DNA from: Pseudomonadota bacterium
GTDB lineage: Bacteria; Cyanobacteriota; Vampirovibrionia; Obscuribacterales; Obscuribacteraceae
Reading direction: 5' to 3'
DNA length: 39,942 nucleotides
Assembly: GCA_021324135.1 (NCBI GenBank)
Contig: JAJPJO010000089.1
Location: 1-39,942 of the forward strand
Shown here: positions 8,503 to 17,735 of the stretch, one piece after another
Position numbering within the stretch: the stretch's first letter is position 1
Layout: every line of letters starts with the position of its first letter
Notes under the pieces: model-generated
Databases searched by the model: none
What the model was told of the DNA's origin: nothing
What the model saw: only the letters and a program-made list of their open reading frames with translations
Position numbers and translations under genes: made by a program

Positions 8503-8940
8503 TCAGCGCTTCTTGATCACCTCGACCGAGCAAGGCGCCAGCTTGATCACGTCTTCAGTAACGCTGCCGACCAGCATTTTCTGAAAGCCTTTGCGGCCGT
8601 TGGAGGCCATGACGATCAAATCGATGCCCCAGGTGCGGGCGCAGTTGGCAATGGTTTGAGCAATCGGCCCGCGGGCCACGGCTGCCTCGACAAAGTGCTC
8701 GGGGAGCCCGCTTTGCAGTTTTTGCACCGCTTCATCGACATACGATTCATACTGCTGCACAAGGGCGCTGGCGACTGAATCCGGCTCCTGACCATCGCGC
8801 AAGAAGGAAAATTCCTTGGGCAGATCATCAGCTACGGTCAAAACGACAAACTGATCATCAGGTTCCCAGGCGCGGTTAATGACCGCATCAATAGCTGTCT
8901 TGGAATACTCCGACCCGTCCACGGTAATGAGCACCTTCAT
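8503..8940 (-). CDS. Universal stress protein (UspA family)
   Basis: 145 residues, the standard length for a single Usp domain. The N-terminus MKVLITVDGSEYSKTAID is the typical first strand and loop. The C-terminal nucleotide motif reads ASNG-x9-GS (ASNGRKGFQKMLVGS): the second Gly and the Gly-Ser are kept, while the first Gly of the usual G-x2-G-x9-G-S/T is Ala. ATP binding is therefore likely but not certain. The start is secure: AAAGGAGG lies 7 nt upstream and overlaps the end of the SbtA-like gene, from which it is separated by 12 bp. Such tight coupling suggests the Usp protein works with or regulates the permease. Confidence 0.92.
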   Translation of the reverse strand: MKVLITVDGSEYSKTAIDAVINRAWEPDDQFVVLTVADDLPKEFSFLRDGQEPDSVASALVQQYESYVDEAVQKLQSGLPEHFVEAAVARGPIAQTIANCARTWGIDLIVMASNGRKGFQKMLVGSVTEDVIKLAPCSVEVIKKR

Positions 8941-8952
8941 TCCTCGCCTCCT

Positions 8953-10980
8953 TTAAGCTCCGACCACTGGGAAGTTCTTGATTACGGTTTCTGCGATCGC
9001 TAAGTATAGAGGTATTCCCACAGTGACGTTGTAAGTGAACGTTAAACCCAGCGAGGCCGCCAGGGGCAAAGTCGGGCTCGCCTCCGGAATGGCCAGGCGT
9101 TGAATCGCCGGCACGGCAATATATGAAGCGGCGGCGCAGAGCACTGCAAATAGAAGATAGGTTCCCAACTGCAGGGGTTGACCGATGACATGGCTGAACA
9201 CGCTTGTCATGCCGATGCCGAAGAGGGCGAATATATTGGGCATGACCAGGCCGAAGACGATAAAGCGCGGACCGGCCGTTTTCAAATCTTTCAGGCGCCG
9301 GGAGGCTGTCATGCCCATTTCCAGAAGGAAAAGGCAGAGCATGCCCTGGAACAAACTGACGAAAAGCTGATCGTCGGGGGCTGTGATATTGGAGCCTTGC
9401 AAACGGCTCAAGAATCCGATGAGAATGCCGCCGAGAAGCAGGAAAATTCCCGGGTTCAAGAAAATTTCCCGAATAATCATCGGGCTTATCATAAGACCCT
9501 GCTTCGGAGCCGTATCGACGACTGGTACGGGCGGGCCGGCTGTTGGTGATCCAGCGGCATTGCGGGCCTGACTCGCTGGTTTGGAGGCCGCTTCAACATC
9601 ATCGGCGGTTGGCGGAGGCCCGAGCAGCGATTGTGACTGGCTTCGCTTAGCCGCCACCACCTGGATGCCACTGGATTCGGTGCCGGGTGCGCAAATAATC
9701 GATTGTGATTGTTTGCGCATGGCAGCGCGCGCATCGCCGCTCATCTCTTGAGAGGCGCTGCGTTGCTGGTTTTGAGCGCTGTGCGACTGGCTGCTCTGGC
9801 TTTGCGATGGGGCGCGATAAACGCCGCTCTGCAGGATGTGCACGCCACTACTGGTGGAGCGTTGCTTGTTATAGTTAGGCTCATCAGGCATGTTGCCGGC
9901 TTTATCCATGCCCCTGCGGCGCATGCGCGAAGCCAGGTAAAGACCGACGAGGCAGCCTGGAATCTCCATAATGGCGAGCATGACCGGCATATAGGCGGCG
10001 TACTTGATCGCCGCCACCTGCAAGACACCAAGGGCGGTGACGAAGGTACCGGCTGAGTCCGAGCCGTAATATGCCGCCACCGTCGCCGCATCTATTTTGC
10101 GCATCTTTGGTATGAAGCTGCGCAAGATGAAGTACGCGCAGAAACCGATGATCAAATTCGTGCAGAAGCCGACGAGCATATACATAGCCGCCTGCGAGAG
10201 TGCGGCTCCCGAAAGGATGGCCAGCTCTTCGCCGCCGTGCCAGCCAATTGCCAGCAAGAGATAGACGGTGAGTCCCTGATAGATGGCATGCGGGAATTCG
10301 AAGGGAACTTTGAGAAGCGTGATGCAGAAGCCGAGATAGAAAAATAGGAGGAGCGGCTTGAAGAGGTTCTTTTGAAAGTTGTGCCAGAAGTCGAGGAGCA
10401 TATTGGCGGCGCTCACCTTCACGGCGATGGCGCCATTAGCTTTGCTTGAGACGATGCTGACGTGATCGCCGGGATGAATCTGATCGATATTCACGTCTTT
10501 TGATTCGAGCGTCAGCTTCGTGGTCGGCAAAATATCGAGCGTTTTGCGATCGACATAGTCGGAGGTAATCACCAGCTTATCCGGTCTGACGGAGAGGACG
10601 ATGCCATTTATCGCTCTGGTTGCGGACAAGGTGACGATGCGGCCGCTCAAGTCCTGCGTGTAATCGACGACATCGTCCGCCTTCAAATCCGTGACGTTAG
10701 CCGGTTCACCATTCAAGGTAATAACGGCGTTGTCGGCGATGTCGATCTTGACCTTGTCGTCCTTATCGGGGTCGTAAACGAAGACGCGCGCATCGCCTGA
10801 ATCGGTGTCCACGATTTTCGGCTTTTTCCCACCCTCTTTCTTGGGCTTGATCAAACCGACTGCCTGATCGGCAAGGGCTGAGTTGCCACCATTGCCGTTT
10901 GTCGCAAAGCTAATAAAAAACGCGGCGCATATGACGAACACGAGGGTGAGCTGCGCCTTTGAGGAGAAAAGTGGTTTCAT
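8953..10980 (-). CDS. SbtA-like sodium-dependent bicarbonate permease with exported N-terminal domain
   Basis: 675 residues against roughly 370 for cyanobacterial SbtA. Residues 1-38 form a signal-like helix. Residues 60-190 hold two beta-rich modules resembling DUF5666/OB-fold domains (ADNAVITLNGEPANVTDLKA and a second KLVITS...GDHVSIVSS). The permease begins near 205 as two five-helix halves: the first includes YYGSDSAGTFVTAL, the second AAASYIAVPAIQRLAIPEAS and YNVTVGIPLYLAIAE, aligning with the SbtA inverted-repeat sites. The halves are joined by a long Ser/Gln-rich loop (about 385-500), where SbtA also has its regulatory loop. Known SbtA imports bicarbonate with Na+; substrate here is inferred. 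The usual PII-like SbtB partner is absent and a Usp gene follows instead. Confidence 0.85.
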   Translation of the reverse strand: MKPLFSSKAQLTLVFVICAAFFISFATNGNGGNSALADQAVGLIKPKKEGGKKPKIVDTDSGDARVFVYDPDKDDKVKIDIADNAVITLNGEPANVTDLKADDVVDYTQDLSGRIVTLSATRAINGIVLSVRPDKLVITSDYVDRKTLDILPTTKLTLESKDVNIDQIHPGDHVSIVSSKANGAIAVKVSAANMLLDFWHNFQKNLFKPLLLFFYLGFCITLLKVPFEFPHAIYQGLTVYLLLAIGWHGGEELAILSGAALSQAAMYMLVGFCTNLIIGFCAYFILRSFIPKMRKIDAATVAAYYGSDSAGTFVTALGVLQVAAIKYAAYMPVMLAIMEIPGCLVGLYLASRMRRRGMDKAGNMPDEPNYNKQRSTSSGVHILQSGVYRAPSQSQSSQSHSAQNQQRSASQEMSGDARAAMRKQSQSIICAPGTESSGIQVVAAKRSQSQSLLGPPPTADDVEAASKPASQARNAAGSPTAGPPVPVVDTAPKQGLMISPMIIREIFLNPGIFLLLGGILIGFLSRLQGSNITAPDDQLFVSLFQGMLCLFLLEMGMTASRRLKDLKTAGPRFIVFGLVMPNIFALFGIGMTSVFSHVIGQPLQLGTYLLFAVLCAAASYIAVPAIQRLAIPEASPTLPLAASLGLTFTYNVTVGIPLYLAIAETVIKNFPVVGA

Positions 10981-11416
10981 TTTGCTACCAAATCTATATA
11001 GAGAGTGCCAGCGTTCTACGAAGGGCTAAATTAACAGGTGATTGTTTGTAACTTGTGATCGTCAAGAGAAAACCTCTGTCATGTATACATTAGCAATCAT
11101 TAGAAATCGCCTTCGAGCGGCGTGCAGCATGGATCGCCAGGGCTCGATCGCCAGCCTGGAACCTGGTAGCAGATATGATACCAGTGCTTCTTGACGGTAA
11201 CTACCAGGCGGGCGCTCGCCAATCTTCCTCGTGCTTTCTCGATCCTGTCCTTCAATCTCCATGCTTCTTGTTGTCAATCAGGTGATTGCGGGTGCAACCG
11301 ATATCCTTAGAGTTACAGGTGTTGTTCACAAGGCGCAGACATTTTGGTAGTCTGAAATCTAGGGCGGTGACGGTTTGATCGATCGTGCCTGAAGTTACAG
11401 GAGTCGGAGGATGATG
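10981..11416. other. Divergent intergenic region between the sbtA-like and thioredoxin genes
   Basis: 436 bp with no supported gene. A TATATA sequence about 20 nt before the SbtA start (minus strand) may belong to its promoter. Near the plus-strand gene, AGTTACAGG occurs twice, around 11312 and 11393, as a possible repeated operator half-site. TTCACA and TAGTCT with 17-nt spacing (around 11325-11353) are a weak promoter candidate. A minus-strand frame at 11062-11277 has no recognisable features. Confidence 0.35.
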
Positions 11417-12376
11417 ATGCAATCGGGGCAGTTGATTAGAGAGCACTTGAGCTTGCCGGCCGGATTACGCTCAAGCAGCCTGGCTGTGTGCTTATCGATT
11501 GTCTCATTGTTCTGCTTTGCATCGATTTTTAAACCATTGCCCGCTCAGGCCGCCGATAAAAAGGAAGAGCGGAAGTTGCCGGTGGCGCCCAATCCTAATC
11601 TTCTCTTTCGTGACGGCATAAGGCTTTACAACGATAAGCAGTACAAGCCTGCTCTGACGAGATTCGAGGAAGTTGTGCGGGCGCGTGGTCAAGATGCACA
11701 AGCACACTATTACATCGCCCTTTGCAGCCTGGCCTTGAAAAACAACGATCGGGCCGCGCTTGCCTTTCAGCTGGCGATCACCAATGCCACGGATCCGCAA
11801 TTAAAAGAGCTGGCCGAGAAGGGGCTCAAAGGTGTGCAGAGAATGAAGCCCAGAGCGACGACCGTGAGCGAAAGGCACGGCACGGCCGGGGTGATCAAGA
11901 AAGCCGATGAAGGGGAGGAGGCCGCCGACAAACCAGAGGAGGCCAAGCCCGAGAAACCGGGCGTCAAAACGTGGGTTCCCACCGACAAACCAGAGGAGGC
12001 CAGGCTCGAGAAACCGGGCGTCAAAACGTATATTTCCACCGGCAAACCAGACGAGGCCAAGCACGAGAAGCCAGGCGTCAAAACGACTGTTGCCGCCAGC
12101 AAACTGAAAAAAATAATCGAGTTTTACGCCAGCTGGTGTCCGAATTGCAAGGACTTTGCCCCGACCTTTGATAAAGCTCGCAGTAAGTTCGGCGGCACGG
12201 TGCGCTTCGAGCGGATTGACGGCGATGATCCGGCCAATGCCACTTTGAAGACGAAATATGAAGTGTCGGGATATCCGACTCTGGTTTATATTGATGCAAA
12301 CGGCAAGGCGATCTTTATCAAAGAGGGAGCGCCGAGCGAGGAAGAGTTCTTCAGTTACATCGAGAAGAACAAATAA
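11417..12376 (+). CDS. Exported TPR-thioredoxin protein with three 19-residue repeats
   Basis: 319 residues from the third of three consecutive ATGs, the one 6 nt after GGAGG (11406-11410). A signal peptide ends at AQA about residue 46. Residues 60-145 form a TPR-like helical region (LLFRDGIRLYNDKQYKPAL...). Residues 171-227 are three 19-residue repeats of the type (D/G)KP(E/D)EA-x2-EKPGVKT, a flexible charged spacer. A thioredoxin domain follows (about 230-319) with active site CPNC (Cys241, Cys244) in place of CGPC, and cis-Pro in GYPTLV. It is probably a membrane-anchored or periplasmic disulfide oxidoreductase that uses its TPR to bind a partner. It lies 247 bp before zwf on the same strand. 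Confidence 0.88.
   Translation: MQSGQLIREHLSLPAGLRSSSLAVCLSIVSLFCFASIFKPLPAQAADKKEERKLPVAPNPNLLFRDGIRLYNDKQYKPALTRFEEVVRARGQDAQAHYYIALCSLALKNNDRAALAFQLAITNATDPQLKELAEKGLKGVQRMKPRATTVSERHGTAGVIKKADEGEEAADKPEEAKPEKPGVKTWVPTDKPEEARLEKPGVKTYISTGKPDEAKHEKPGVKTTVAASKLKKIIEFYASWCPNCKDFAPTFDKARSKFGGTVRFERIDGDDPANATLKTKYEVSGYPTLVYIDANGKAIFIKEGAPSEEEFFSYIEKNK
11927..12097 (+). repeat. Three 57-bp in-frame tandem repeats
   Basis: Units at 11927-11983, 11984-12040 and 12041-12097, each 57 bp or 19 codons. They are highly similar at the DNA level (shared GAAACCGGGCGTCAAAACG-type core), which points to recent expansion. They code for the Pro/Glu/Lys-rich spacer between the TPR and thioredoxin domains. Confidence 0.9.
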
Positions 12377-12623
12377 CTGAATTCAACAATGTTAGAAAGA
12401 TATACGCTTGCGGTGCAAAACGTAGTATCTTTGTAGCTTCGGCGGACGTGCCCGGCAGACGATCTTCGCCTCACTTGCCAAGATCATCCGACTGTGGGCC
12501 AGTGGTCGTTTCGTCGAACTCATGCCCTATCGACGGCTCGATTGTCCAGTACAACGACTCGATTGCATGTTGGCAAGCCGCGGTGTCAAAGATAGCGAAC
12601 TTCTCCCGACCGAGGTCCCAGAA

Positions 12624-14231
12624 ATGGCGCAAAGCACAATGGTAGAGAATCCTTTATTAGTCGGCCTGCCGGAGGAGAAACGACCGGAGCCGTTTGCTCT
12701 GGTCATATTCGGCGCCCACGGTGACCTGACCAAGAGAAAGCTTCTGCCGGCTCTTTATGCTCTTTATGTGCAGGATCTGCTGCCGGAGAGCTTCGCCATC
12801 TTAGGAACGTCGAGGACGCAGATGAGCGATGATCAATTCCGCGATGCCATGCGTGAGTCAGTCAGCAAATACTCCGAGGACATCGAGTTAGAGAAAGCCA
12901 GCTGGGATAGTTTTGCCAAGTCGCTCTTCTATCGTGCCGGCGATTCGACCGATCTGGATGCCTATAAGCTTTTGAGCAAAACGCTTGATGAATTGAAATC
13001 GAGCCGCGGCACGATGGGCAATCACATATTTTATCTCTCCACATCGCCGAGTCTTTATGTGCCAATCATTACTCGCCTAGCTGAAAGCGGCTTAGCATTC
13101 AAGCGCAAAATAAACGAGCCCGCCTGGCCGCGTGTGGTCGTCGAGAAGCCGTTCGGCCACAATCTCTCGTCTTCGATCGAGCTTGACTCGATTCTGCACG
13201 ATGCCTTACGCGAGCATCAAATTTATAGAATCGATCACTATCTTGGCAAAGAGACTGTGCAGAACATCATGTGCTTTCGTTTTGCTAACAGTATCTTCGA
13301 GCCCATCTGGACGCGCGAGTTTGTCGATCACATTCAAATCACCGGGGCTGAAACGATTGGCGTTGAGGAGCGCGGGCCGTATTACGAAGAGGCGGGCGCC
13401 TCACGTGACATGATCCAGAATCACTTGATGCAGCTCGTGGCACTGGTGGCGATGGAGCCGCCCATTTCGCTCGATCCGGAGTCGACGCGCGACGAGCGGG
13501 TCAAGGTGCTCAAAGCGATCAGACCCTTCGATCCCGACACGATCGATGATTTCGCGGTGCGCGGTCAATACGGGGAAGGCTTCGTGCTTGGCAATCGCGT
13601 CAAGCGCTACAGGGATGAGGACAGGGTTTCGCCCGAGTCGAATACGGACACCTTTGCCGCTCTGAAGTTGTTCATCGACAACTGGAGATGGGCGGGAGTG
13701 CCATTCTATCTCCGCTCTGGAAAACGGCTTGCTAAGCGGGTCACTGAAATCGCCATTCAATTTCGCAAGCCGCCGCAAAAGCTGTTTGAGGAGATGGGTG
13801 GAGCGGCGTTGCGTCTGGCTAAGTCGGAAAACCCGAACGTGCTGGTCATGCGCATTCAGCCTGACGACGGCATATCGCTGCGCTTTGCCACAAAGCAACC
13901 GGGACCGACGACACAAATTCGCGCCTTGACCATGGACTTTCGTTATGGCACCGCATTTGGTAGCAGAACCCCGAGTGCCTACGAGCGCCTGATTCTCGAT
14001 TCTCTTATCGGCGATCCATCCCTTTTCGCTCGCTCCGATTTTGTCGAAGCTTCCTGGCGGCTGATCGATCCGCTGCTTGAGCATTGGTCCAAAACTATGC
14101 CCGGCAAATCGTCGCGGCATGGAACGCAATTGAATCACCGCCCCTTCCCCAACTACGAATCAGGCAGCTGGGGTCCTGCCGAGAGCCATGAGCTCCTGGC
14201 GCTTTGCGGTCATGAATGGAGGGAGCTATGA
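12624..14231 (+). CDS. zwf: Glucose-6-phosphate 1-dehydrogenase
   Basis: Oxidises glucose 6-phosphate to 6-phosphogluconolactone with NADP+, the first step of the oxidative pentose phosphate pathway. From the ATG at 12624 (GAGG 8 nt upstream) the protein is 535 aa, near the usual 500. The nucleotide-binding stretch IFGAHGDLTKRKL (28-40) has His in place of the common Ser. The active-site signature RIDHYLGKE starts at Arg202, with the substrate-binding RIDHYLG and Lys209. RTPSAYERLILDSLIGD near the end is also typical. ATG at 12639 is an alternative start, and the frame runs further upstream to 12522 without family similarity. It overlaps opcA by ATGA, so the two are translationally coupled. 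Confidence 0.97.
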   Translation: MAQSTMVENPLLVGLPEEKRPEPFALVIFGAHGDLTKRKLLPALYALYVQDLLPESFAILGTSRTQMSDDQFRDAMRESVSKYSEDIELEKASWDSFAKSLFYRAGDSTDLDAYKLLSKTLDELKSSRGTMGNHIFYLSTSPSLYVPIITRLAESGLAFKRKINEPAWPRVVVEKPFGHNLSSSIELDSILHDALREHQIYRIDHYLGKETVQNIMCFRFANSIFEPIWTREFVDHIQITGAETIGVEERGPYYEEAGASRDMIQNHLMQLVALVAMEPPISLDPESTRDERVKVLKAIRPFDPDTIDDFAVRGQYGEGFVLGNRVKRYRDEDRVSPESNTDTFAALKLFIDNWRWAGVPFYLRSGKRLAKRVTEIAIQFRKPPQKLFEEMGGAALRLAKSENPNVLVMRIQPDDGISLRFATKQPGPTTQIRALTMDFRYGTAFGSRTPSAYERLILDSLIGDPSLFARSDFVEASWRLIDPLLEHWSKTMPGKSSRHGTQLNHRPFPNYESGSWGPAESHELLALCGHEWREL

Positions 14232-15391
14232 GCACTGCGACGGAAATGTCGTCGTTTCTATCCGGCAAATTTCACCACGTCGATGTCGATCGCATAGAGA
14301 AGGAGCTTCTCGAGCTCTGGGAGCAGGCCGGCAAGGCCGAGGCTGACGGCGAACCGTCTGTAACCAGAGCCTGTTCGATGAACTTCATTTTGTGCACCTC
14401 ATCAGAGGCTGATGTGGGAGCGGACATGCTCGAAGACATTACATTGAAACATCCATGCCGAGCCATTCTCGCTCATGCCATCCAGTCGAACGACGAGCAT
14501 CTGGAAGCCTTCGTGACGGCGCGCTGTCGTCTGGTGTCAGGCAAGAAGAGTCAGATTTGCTGCGAGCAGATCAACGTCCGCTGGCAAGGGCAGGGAACAA
14601 GACCATTAGCGAGCGTAGTTTTGCCGTTACGCATCGCCGATCTGCCCACCTGGTTGTGGTGGCACAAGACGCGTCCGGCCAAAGAGATGATTGGTCCATT
14701 TTTACCCTTCATCGATCGTCTTATCGTCGACACCGCTGATATGAACGGACAGCTAGCCCACTTGTTCGATCTAAAAGATGTATTCTATCGACTCGACGAT
14801 GACACCGTTCTTTATGATTTGAATTGGACTCGTCTGCTTCCCTGGCGCCAGAGCGTAGCTCGCGCTTTCCATCCGGGGCGCGGCTTATTGTCGATCGAGG
14901 ATATCGATCTAATTGATAAGATCGACATTGAAGTTAGTGACGGGCAAGCGGGTGTCTCTATCCAGGCACTGCTAATGGTGGCATGGTTGGCTACTCGTCT
15001 GTCCTGGAAGTTCGTCAAAGGCGGGCGCCAGAGCAAAGATGAGGTGGCAATCGAATTCAGCCTCGGTCGCCGCCGCATACATGTCGTCATTCGCGCTTCT
15101 AAATGCCAATCGGCATCCGGTTCGCTCAATCGAATGGCGCTCGAGTTCGTCGGCAATCCTGACGAGAGGCTGGTCGTCAGCCAGGACTGCACGGCGCCGG
15201 GACTGCTGGTGCGCATAAGCGGCAAAGATCGGAACGGCAAAGACGCGAAGCAGGAAGGAAACGGCGGCGGTGGTACCACCGGCGATGGCGCCGCGGATGC
15301 GGTTATCGAGACACTGGAGAATCCCCTGTCGGGTGAGATCTATGAGGAACTGCTGGAGCTCGTTTGTGAAATGGCTGCGTCTGTGAGGTGA
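14228..15391 (+). CDS. opcA: Glucose-6-phosphate dehydrogenase assembly protein OpcA
   Basis: OpcA is an allosteric activator and assembly factor for Zwf, known mainly from cyanobacteria and actinobacteria. The protein is 387 residues from the ATG at 14228, which overlaps the zwf stop (ATGA) and has GGAGGGAG just upstream. Recognisable family stretches are ACSMNFILCTSS near residue 50, LPLRIADLPTWLWWH around 145, and FIDRLIVDTADMN. In cyanobacteria, redox control of Zwf acts through OpcA cysteines; whether that applies here is not shown. The C-terminal part has a Gly/Lys-rich linker (GGGGTTGDGAAD) before a final helix. Gene order zwf-opcA-pgl-gnd supports the call. Confidence 0.93.
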   Translation: MSTATEMSSFLSGKFHHVDVDRIEKELLELWEQAGKAEADGEPSVTRACSMNFILCTSSEADVGADMLEDITLKHPCRAILAHAIQSNDEHLEAFVTARCRLVSGKKSQICCEQINVRWQGQGTRPLASVVLPLRIADLPTWLWWHKTRPAKEMIGPFLPFIDRLIVDTADMNGQLAHLFDLKDVFYRLDDDTVLYDLNWTRLLPWRQSVARAFHPGRGLLSIEDIDLIDKIDIEVSDGQAGVSIQALLMVAWLATRLSWKFVKGGRQSKDEVAIEFSLGRRRIHVVIRASKCQSASGSLNRMALEFVGNPDERLVVSQDCTAPGLLVRISGKDRNGKDAKQEGNGGGGTTGDGAADAVIETLENPLSGEIYEELLELVCEMAASVR

Positions 15392-15399
15392 TTGAAAGC

Positions 15400-16161
15400 A
15401 TGGGCGAAAATATAAAAGTCTTCCAGAGCAAAGAGTCCATGATCCATTCATTGGCCGAGGCGATCGTCGATCTGGCCCGGCGCAAAGCCGAGGCAACCGG
15501 GCGGTTCACCGTCGCTCTCTCGGGCGGCTCGACGCCGAAACCTTTATATGAATCGTTCGCATCCTCGCAGTATCTGCACAAGATACCCTGGGACAAAGTA
15601 TTTTTCTTCTTCGGCGATGAGCGTTGCGTTCCGCATGACAGCGAGGACAGCAATTATCACATGGTGCATGAAGCGATTCTCTCTAAGGTTCCGGTCCCCG
15701 CCGAGAATATTTTCCCGACTGAGATGCAGGATGTGAATCCGGAGGCATCAGCTGAGCTGTACGAGAAGACGATCAAGAAATTTTTCGCTCTTGGTGAAAA
15801 TCAACTGCCCCGCTTCGATCTGATGCTTTTGGGGCTTGGTCCCGATGGGCACACAGCCTCGCTCTTTCCGGGCACGAAGGCGCTTGAGGAGCGGCAGAGG
15901 CTGGTCGTCTCCAACTACGTCGAGAAGATGAGCACGCATAGAATCACCCTGACTCTGCCTGTGATAAACAATTCCGAGAACATCATCTTCGTGGTCGCCG
16001 GGCACGATAAGGCCCCGGTGATTGCCCACATTCTCGGCGAGAAAACCGCCGATCAGCATTTGTACCCTGCCCAGCTGGTCAAGGCCACCGATGGGAGCTT
16101 GAAGTGGTATCTCGATCGAGAGGCTTATCAGGAGTGTCAGTCCCATGCCTGCCAGCACTGA
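15400..16161 (+). CDS. pgl: 6-phosphogluconolactonase
   Basis: Hydrolyses 6-phosphogluconolactone to 6-phosphogluconate. The DevB/SOL-type motifs are ALSGGSTPKPLYE near the N-terminus, FFFGDERCVPHDSEDSNYHM in the middle, and LGLGPDGHTASLFPGT. The start is ATG at 15400, about 10 nt after GAGGTG; a GTG at 15388 that overlaps the opcA stop by 4 bp (GTGA) is an alternative and would add four residues. The 253-residue length is normal. It sits between opcA and gnd, so all three chemical steps from glucose 6-phosphate to ribulose 5-phosphate are encoded together. Confidence 0.96.
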   Translation: MGENIKVFQSKESMIHSLAEAIVDLARRKAEATGRFTVALSGGSTPKPLYESFASSQYLHKIPWDKVFFFFGDERCVPHDSEDSNYHMVHEAILSKVPVPAENIFPTEMQDVNPEASAELYEKTIKKFFALGENQLPRFDLMLLGLGPDGHTASLFPGTKALEERQRLVVSNYVEKMSTHRITLTLPVINNSENIIFVVAGHDKAPVIAHILGEKTADQHLYPAQLVKATDGSLKWYLDREAYQECQSHACQH

Positions 16162-16247
16162 TTCCTTTGAGGGAGCGAGCGACGATAGCGAGCACAAGAG
16201 TTTTTGAGGCGAGAAAGAGAGCGGAGTAATCTGAGGAGCAAGAAATC

Positions 16248-17699
16248 ATGACAAACAAAGCAAAGGTTGGGCTAATTGGGCTTGGTGTTATGGGCGAGAA
16301 TCTGGCGCTCAACATTGAGCGCAATGGTTTTCCGATTGCAATTTATAACCGTACCCACGAGAAAGTGACAGATTTCATCAACGATCGCGCCAAGGGCAAG
16401 CAAGTGATTGGCTGCAAGGAAATCAAAGAGTTTATTGAAACGCTCGAGACCCCGCGAAAGATCATCTTGCTGGTCAAAGCCGGTCCGCCGGTCGACCAGA
16501 CAATCGAGAGCCTCAGACCCTTTCTCGATGATGGAGACATCATCATAGATGGTGGCAACTCTCATTATGAGGATACGCGCAGAAGAGAGAAAAGCTTACT
16601 GATCGACGACGTTTACCTGATCGGCTCCGGCGTGTCAGGCGGAGAGGAAGGGGCGCTGAACGGACCCTCCCTCATGCCCGGCGGCAACAAGGATGCCTAT
16701 GAAAAGATTCGACCGATCTGGGAAGCCATCGCCGCCAAAGTCGATGATGGTCCGTGCGTCACTTATCTTGGCCCTGATGGTGCCGGTCACTTCGTGAAGA
16801 TGGTGCACAACGGTATCGAATACGGTGACATGCAGCTGATCGCCGAAGTTTATGACGTGATGAAGCGCGGTCTGGGCATGGAAGCGGAGGAGATTGCCGA
16901 AACGTTTGATGATTGGAATGAGGGCAAACTCGATTCATTCCTCATCGATATTACCGCTCAGATCCTCACTGTCGAAGACCGGGAAACCGGGCAGCCGCTC
17001 GTCGACCTGATTGTCGACAAGGCCGGTCAGAAGGGTACCGGGCGCTGGACCGGACAGGTGGCGCTTGAGCTAGGAGTGCCGATTCCGACCATCGATGCGG
17101 CCCTTACCGGTCGATTGCTCTCGGCTATGAAAGATGAGCGCGTCAAGGCGTCGAAGGTGCTTGCCGGACCGGTTCCCATTGTCGAGGATGATGAGGAGCG
17201 TGAGGAATTTCTTGAGTGTCTTGCCGATGCGCTCTATGCCAGCAAGGTTTGCAGTTACGCTCAGGGCATGTCTTTGATCAAAGCCGGCTCGGATCATTAT
17301 GAGTGGAACATCAATCTCGCGGAATGCGCCCGTATCTGGAAGGGCGGCTGCATTATTCGTGCCGAGCTTCTCGAAGAGATTCGCAAGGCTTACGCCAACA
17401 ATCCGAAGTTGCCTAACTTGCTCATGGATAAGGACTTCGGAAGCTATATCGTCGATGTTCAGCAAAGTTGGCGCCATGTGATCAACTTCGCCCAGAATAA
17501 CGGCATTGCTGTTCCGGCATTGTCAGCCAGTCTGGCGTACTTCGATATGTACCGCGCCGAGCATTTGCCTCAGAACTTGACGCAAGCGCAACGCGACTTC
17601 TTCGGCGCCCACACATACGAGCGCAGCGATAAGCCGGAGCTGGGCTTTATTCACACAGAATGGGAGTCGCTCGTCAAAGAACGCGCCAAGCAAAAATAG
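16248..17699 (+). CDS. gnd: 6-phosphogluconate dehydrogenase, decarboxylating
   Basis: Converts 6-phosphogluconate to ribulose 5-phosphate and CO2, producing NADPH. The length of 483 residues is the full family size. The NADP fold opens with GLIGLGVMGENLALNIE. The substrate site includes VKMVHNGIEYGDMQLIAE with the catalytic Lys and Asn, and the C-terminal signature is DKAGQKGTGRWT. The ATG is preceded by GAGGAG at good spacing. It is 86 bp from pgl and is followed by a strong terminator, so it is the last gene of the pentose phosphate operon. Confidence 0.97.
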   Translation: MTNKAKVGLIGLGVMGENLALNIERNGFPIAIYNRTHEKVTDFINDRAKGKQVIGCKEIKEFIETLETPRKIILLVKAGPPVDQTIESLRPFLDDGDIIIDGGNSHYEDTRRREKSLLIDDVYLIGSGVSGGEEGALNGPSLMPGGNKDAYEKIRPIWEAIAAKVDDGPCVTYLGPDGAGHFVKMVHNGIEYGDMQLIAEVYDVMKRGLGMEAEEIAETFDDWNEGKLDSFLIDITAQILTVEDRETGQPLVDLIVDKAGQKGTGRWTGQVALELGVPIPTIDAALTGRLLSAMKDERVKASKVLAGPVPIVEDDEEREEFLECLADALYASKVCSYAQGMSLIKAGSDHYEWNINLAECARIWKGGCIIRAELLEEIRKAYANNPKLPNLLMDKDFGSYIVDVQQSWRHVINFAQNNGIAVPALSASLAYFDMYRAEHLPQNLTQAQRDFFGAHTYERSDKPELGFIHTEWESLVKERAKQK

Positions 17700-17735
17700 C
17701 CGAGTTCGGACTGGGTTATTTTTTCAATTCTCAGG

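Noticed and set aside
11062..11277. Minus-strand 71-codon frame between the sbtA-like and thioredoxin genes
   Set aside because: No ribosome site, no domain and mixed composition; treated as intergenic.
13401..14138. Long minus-strand frame inside zwf
   Set aside because: Zwf is certain on the plus strand; the antisense frame is a coding shadow with no recognisable motif.
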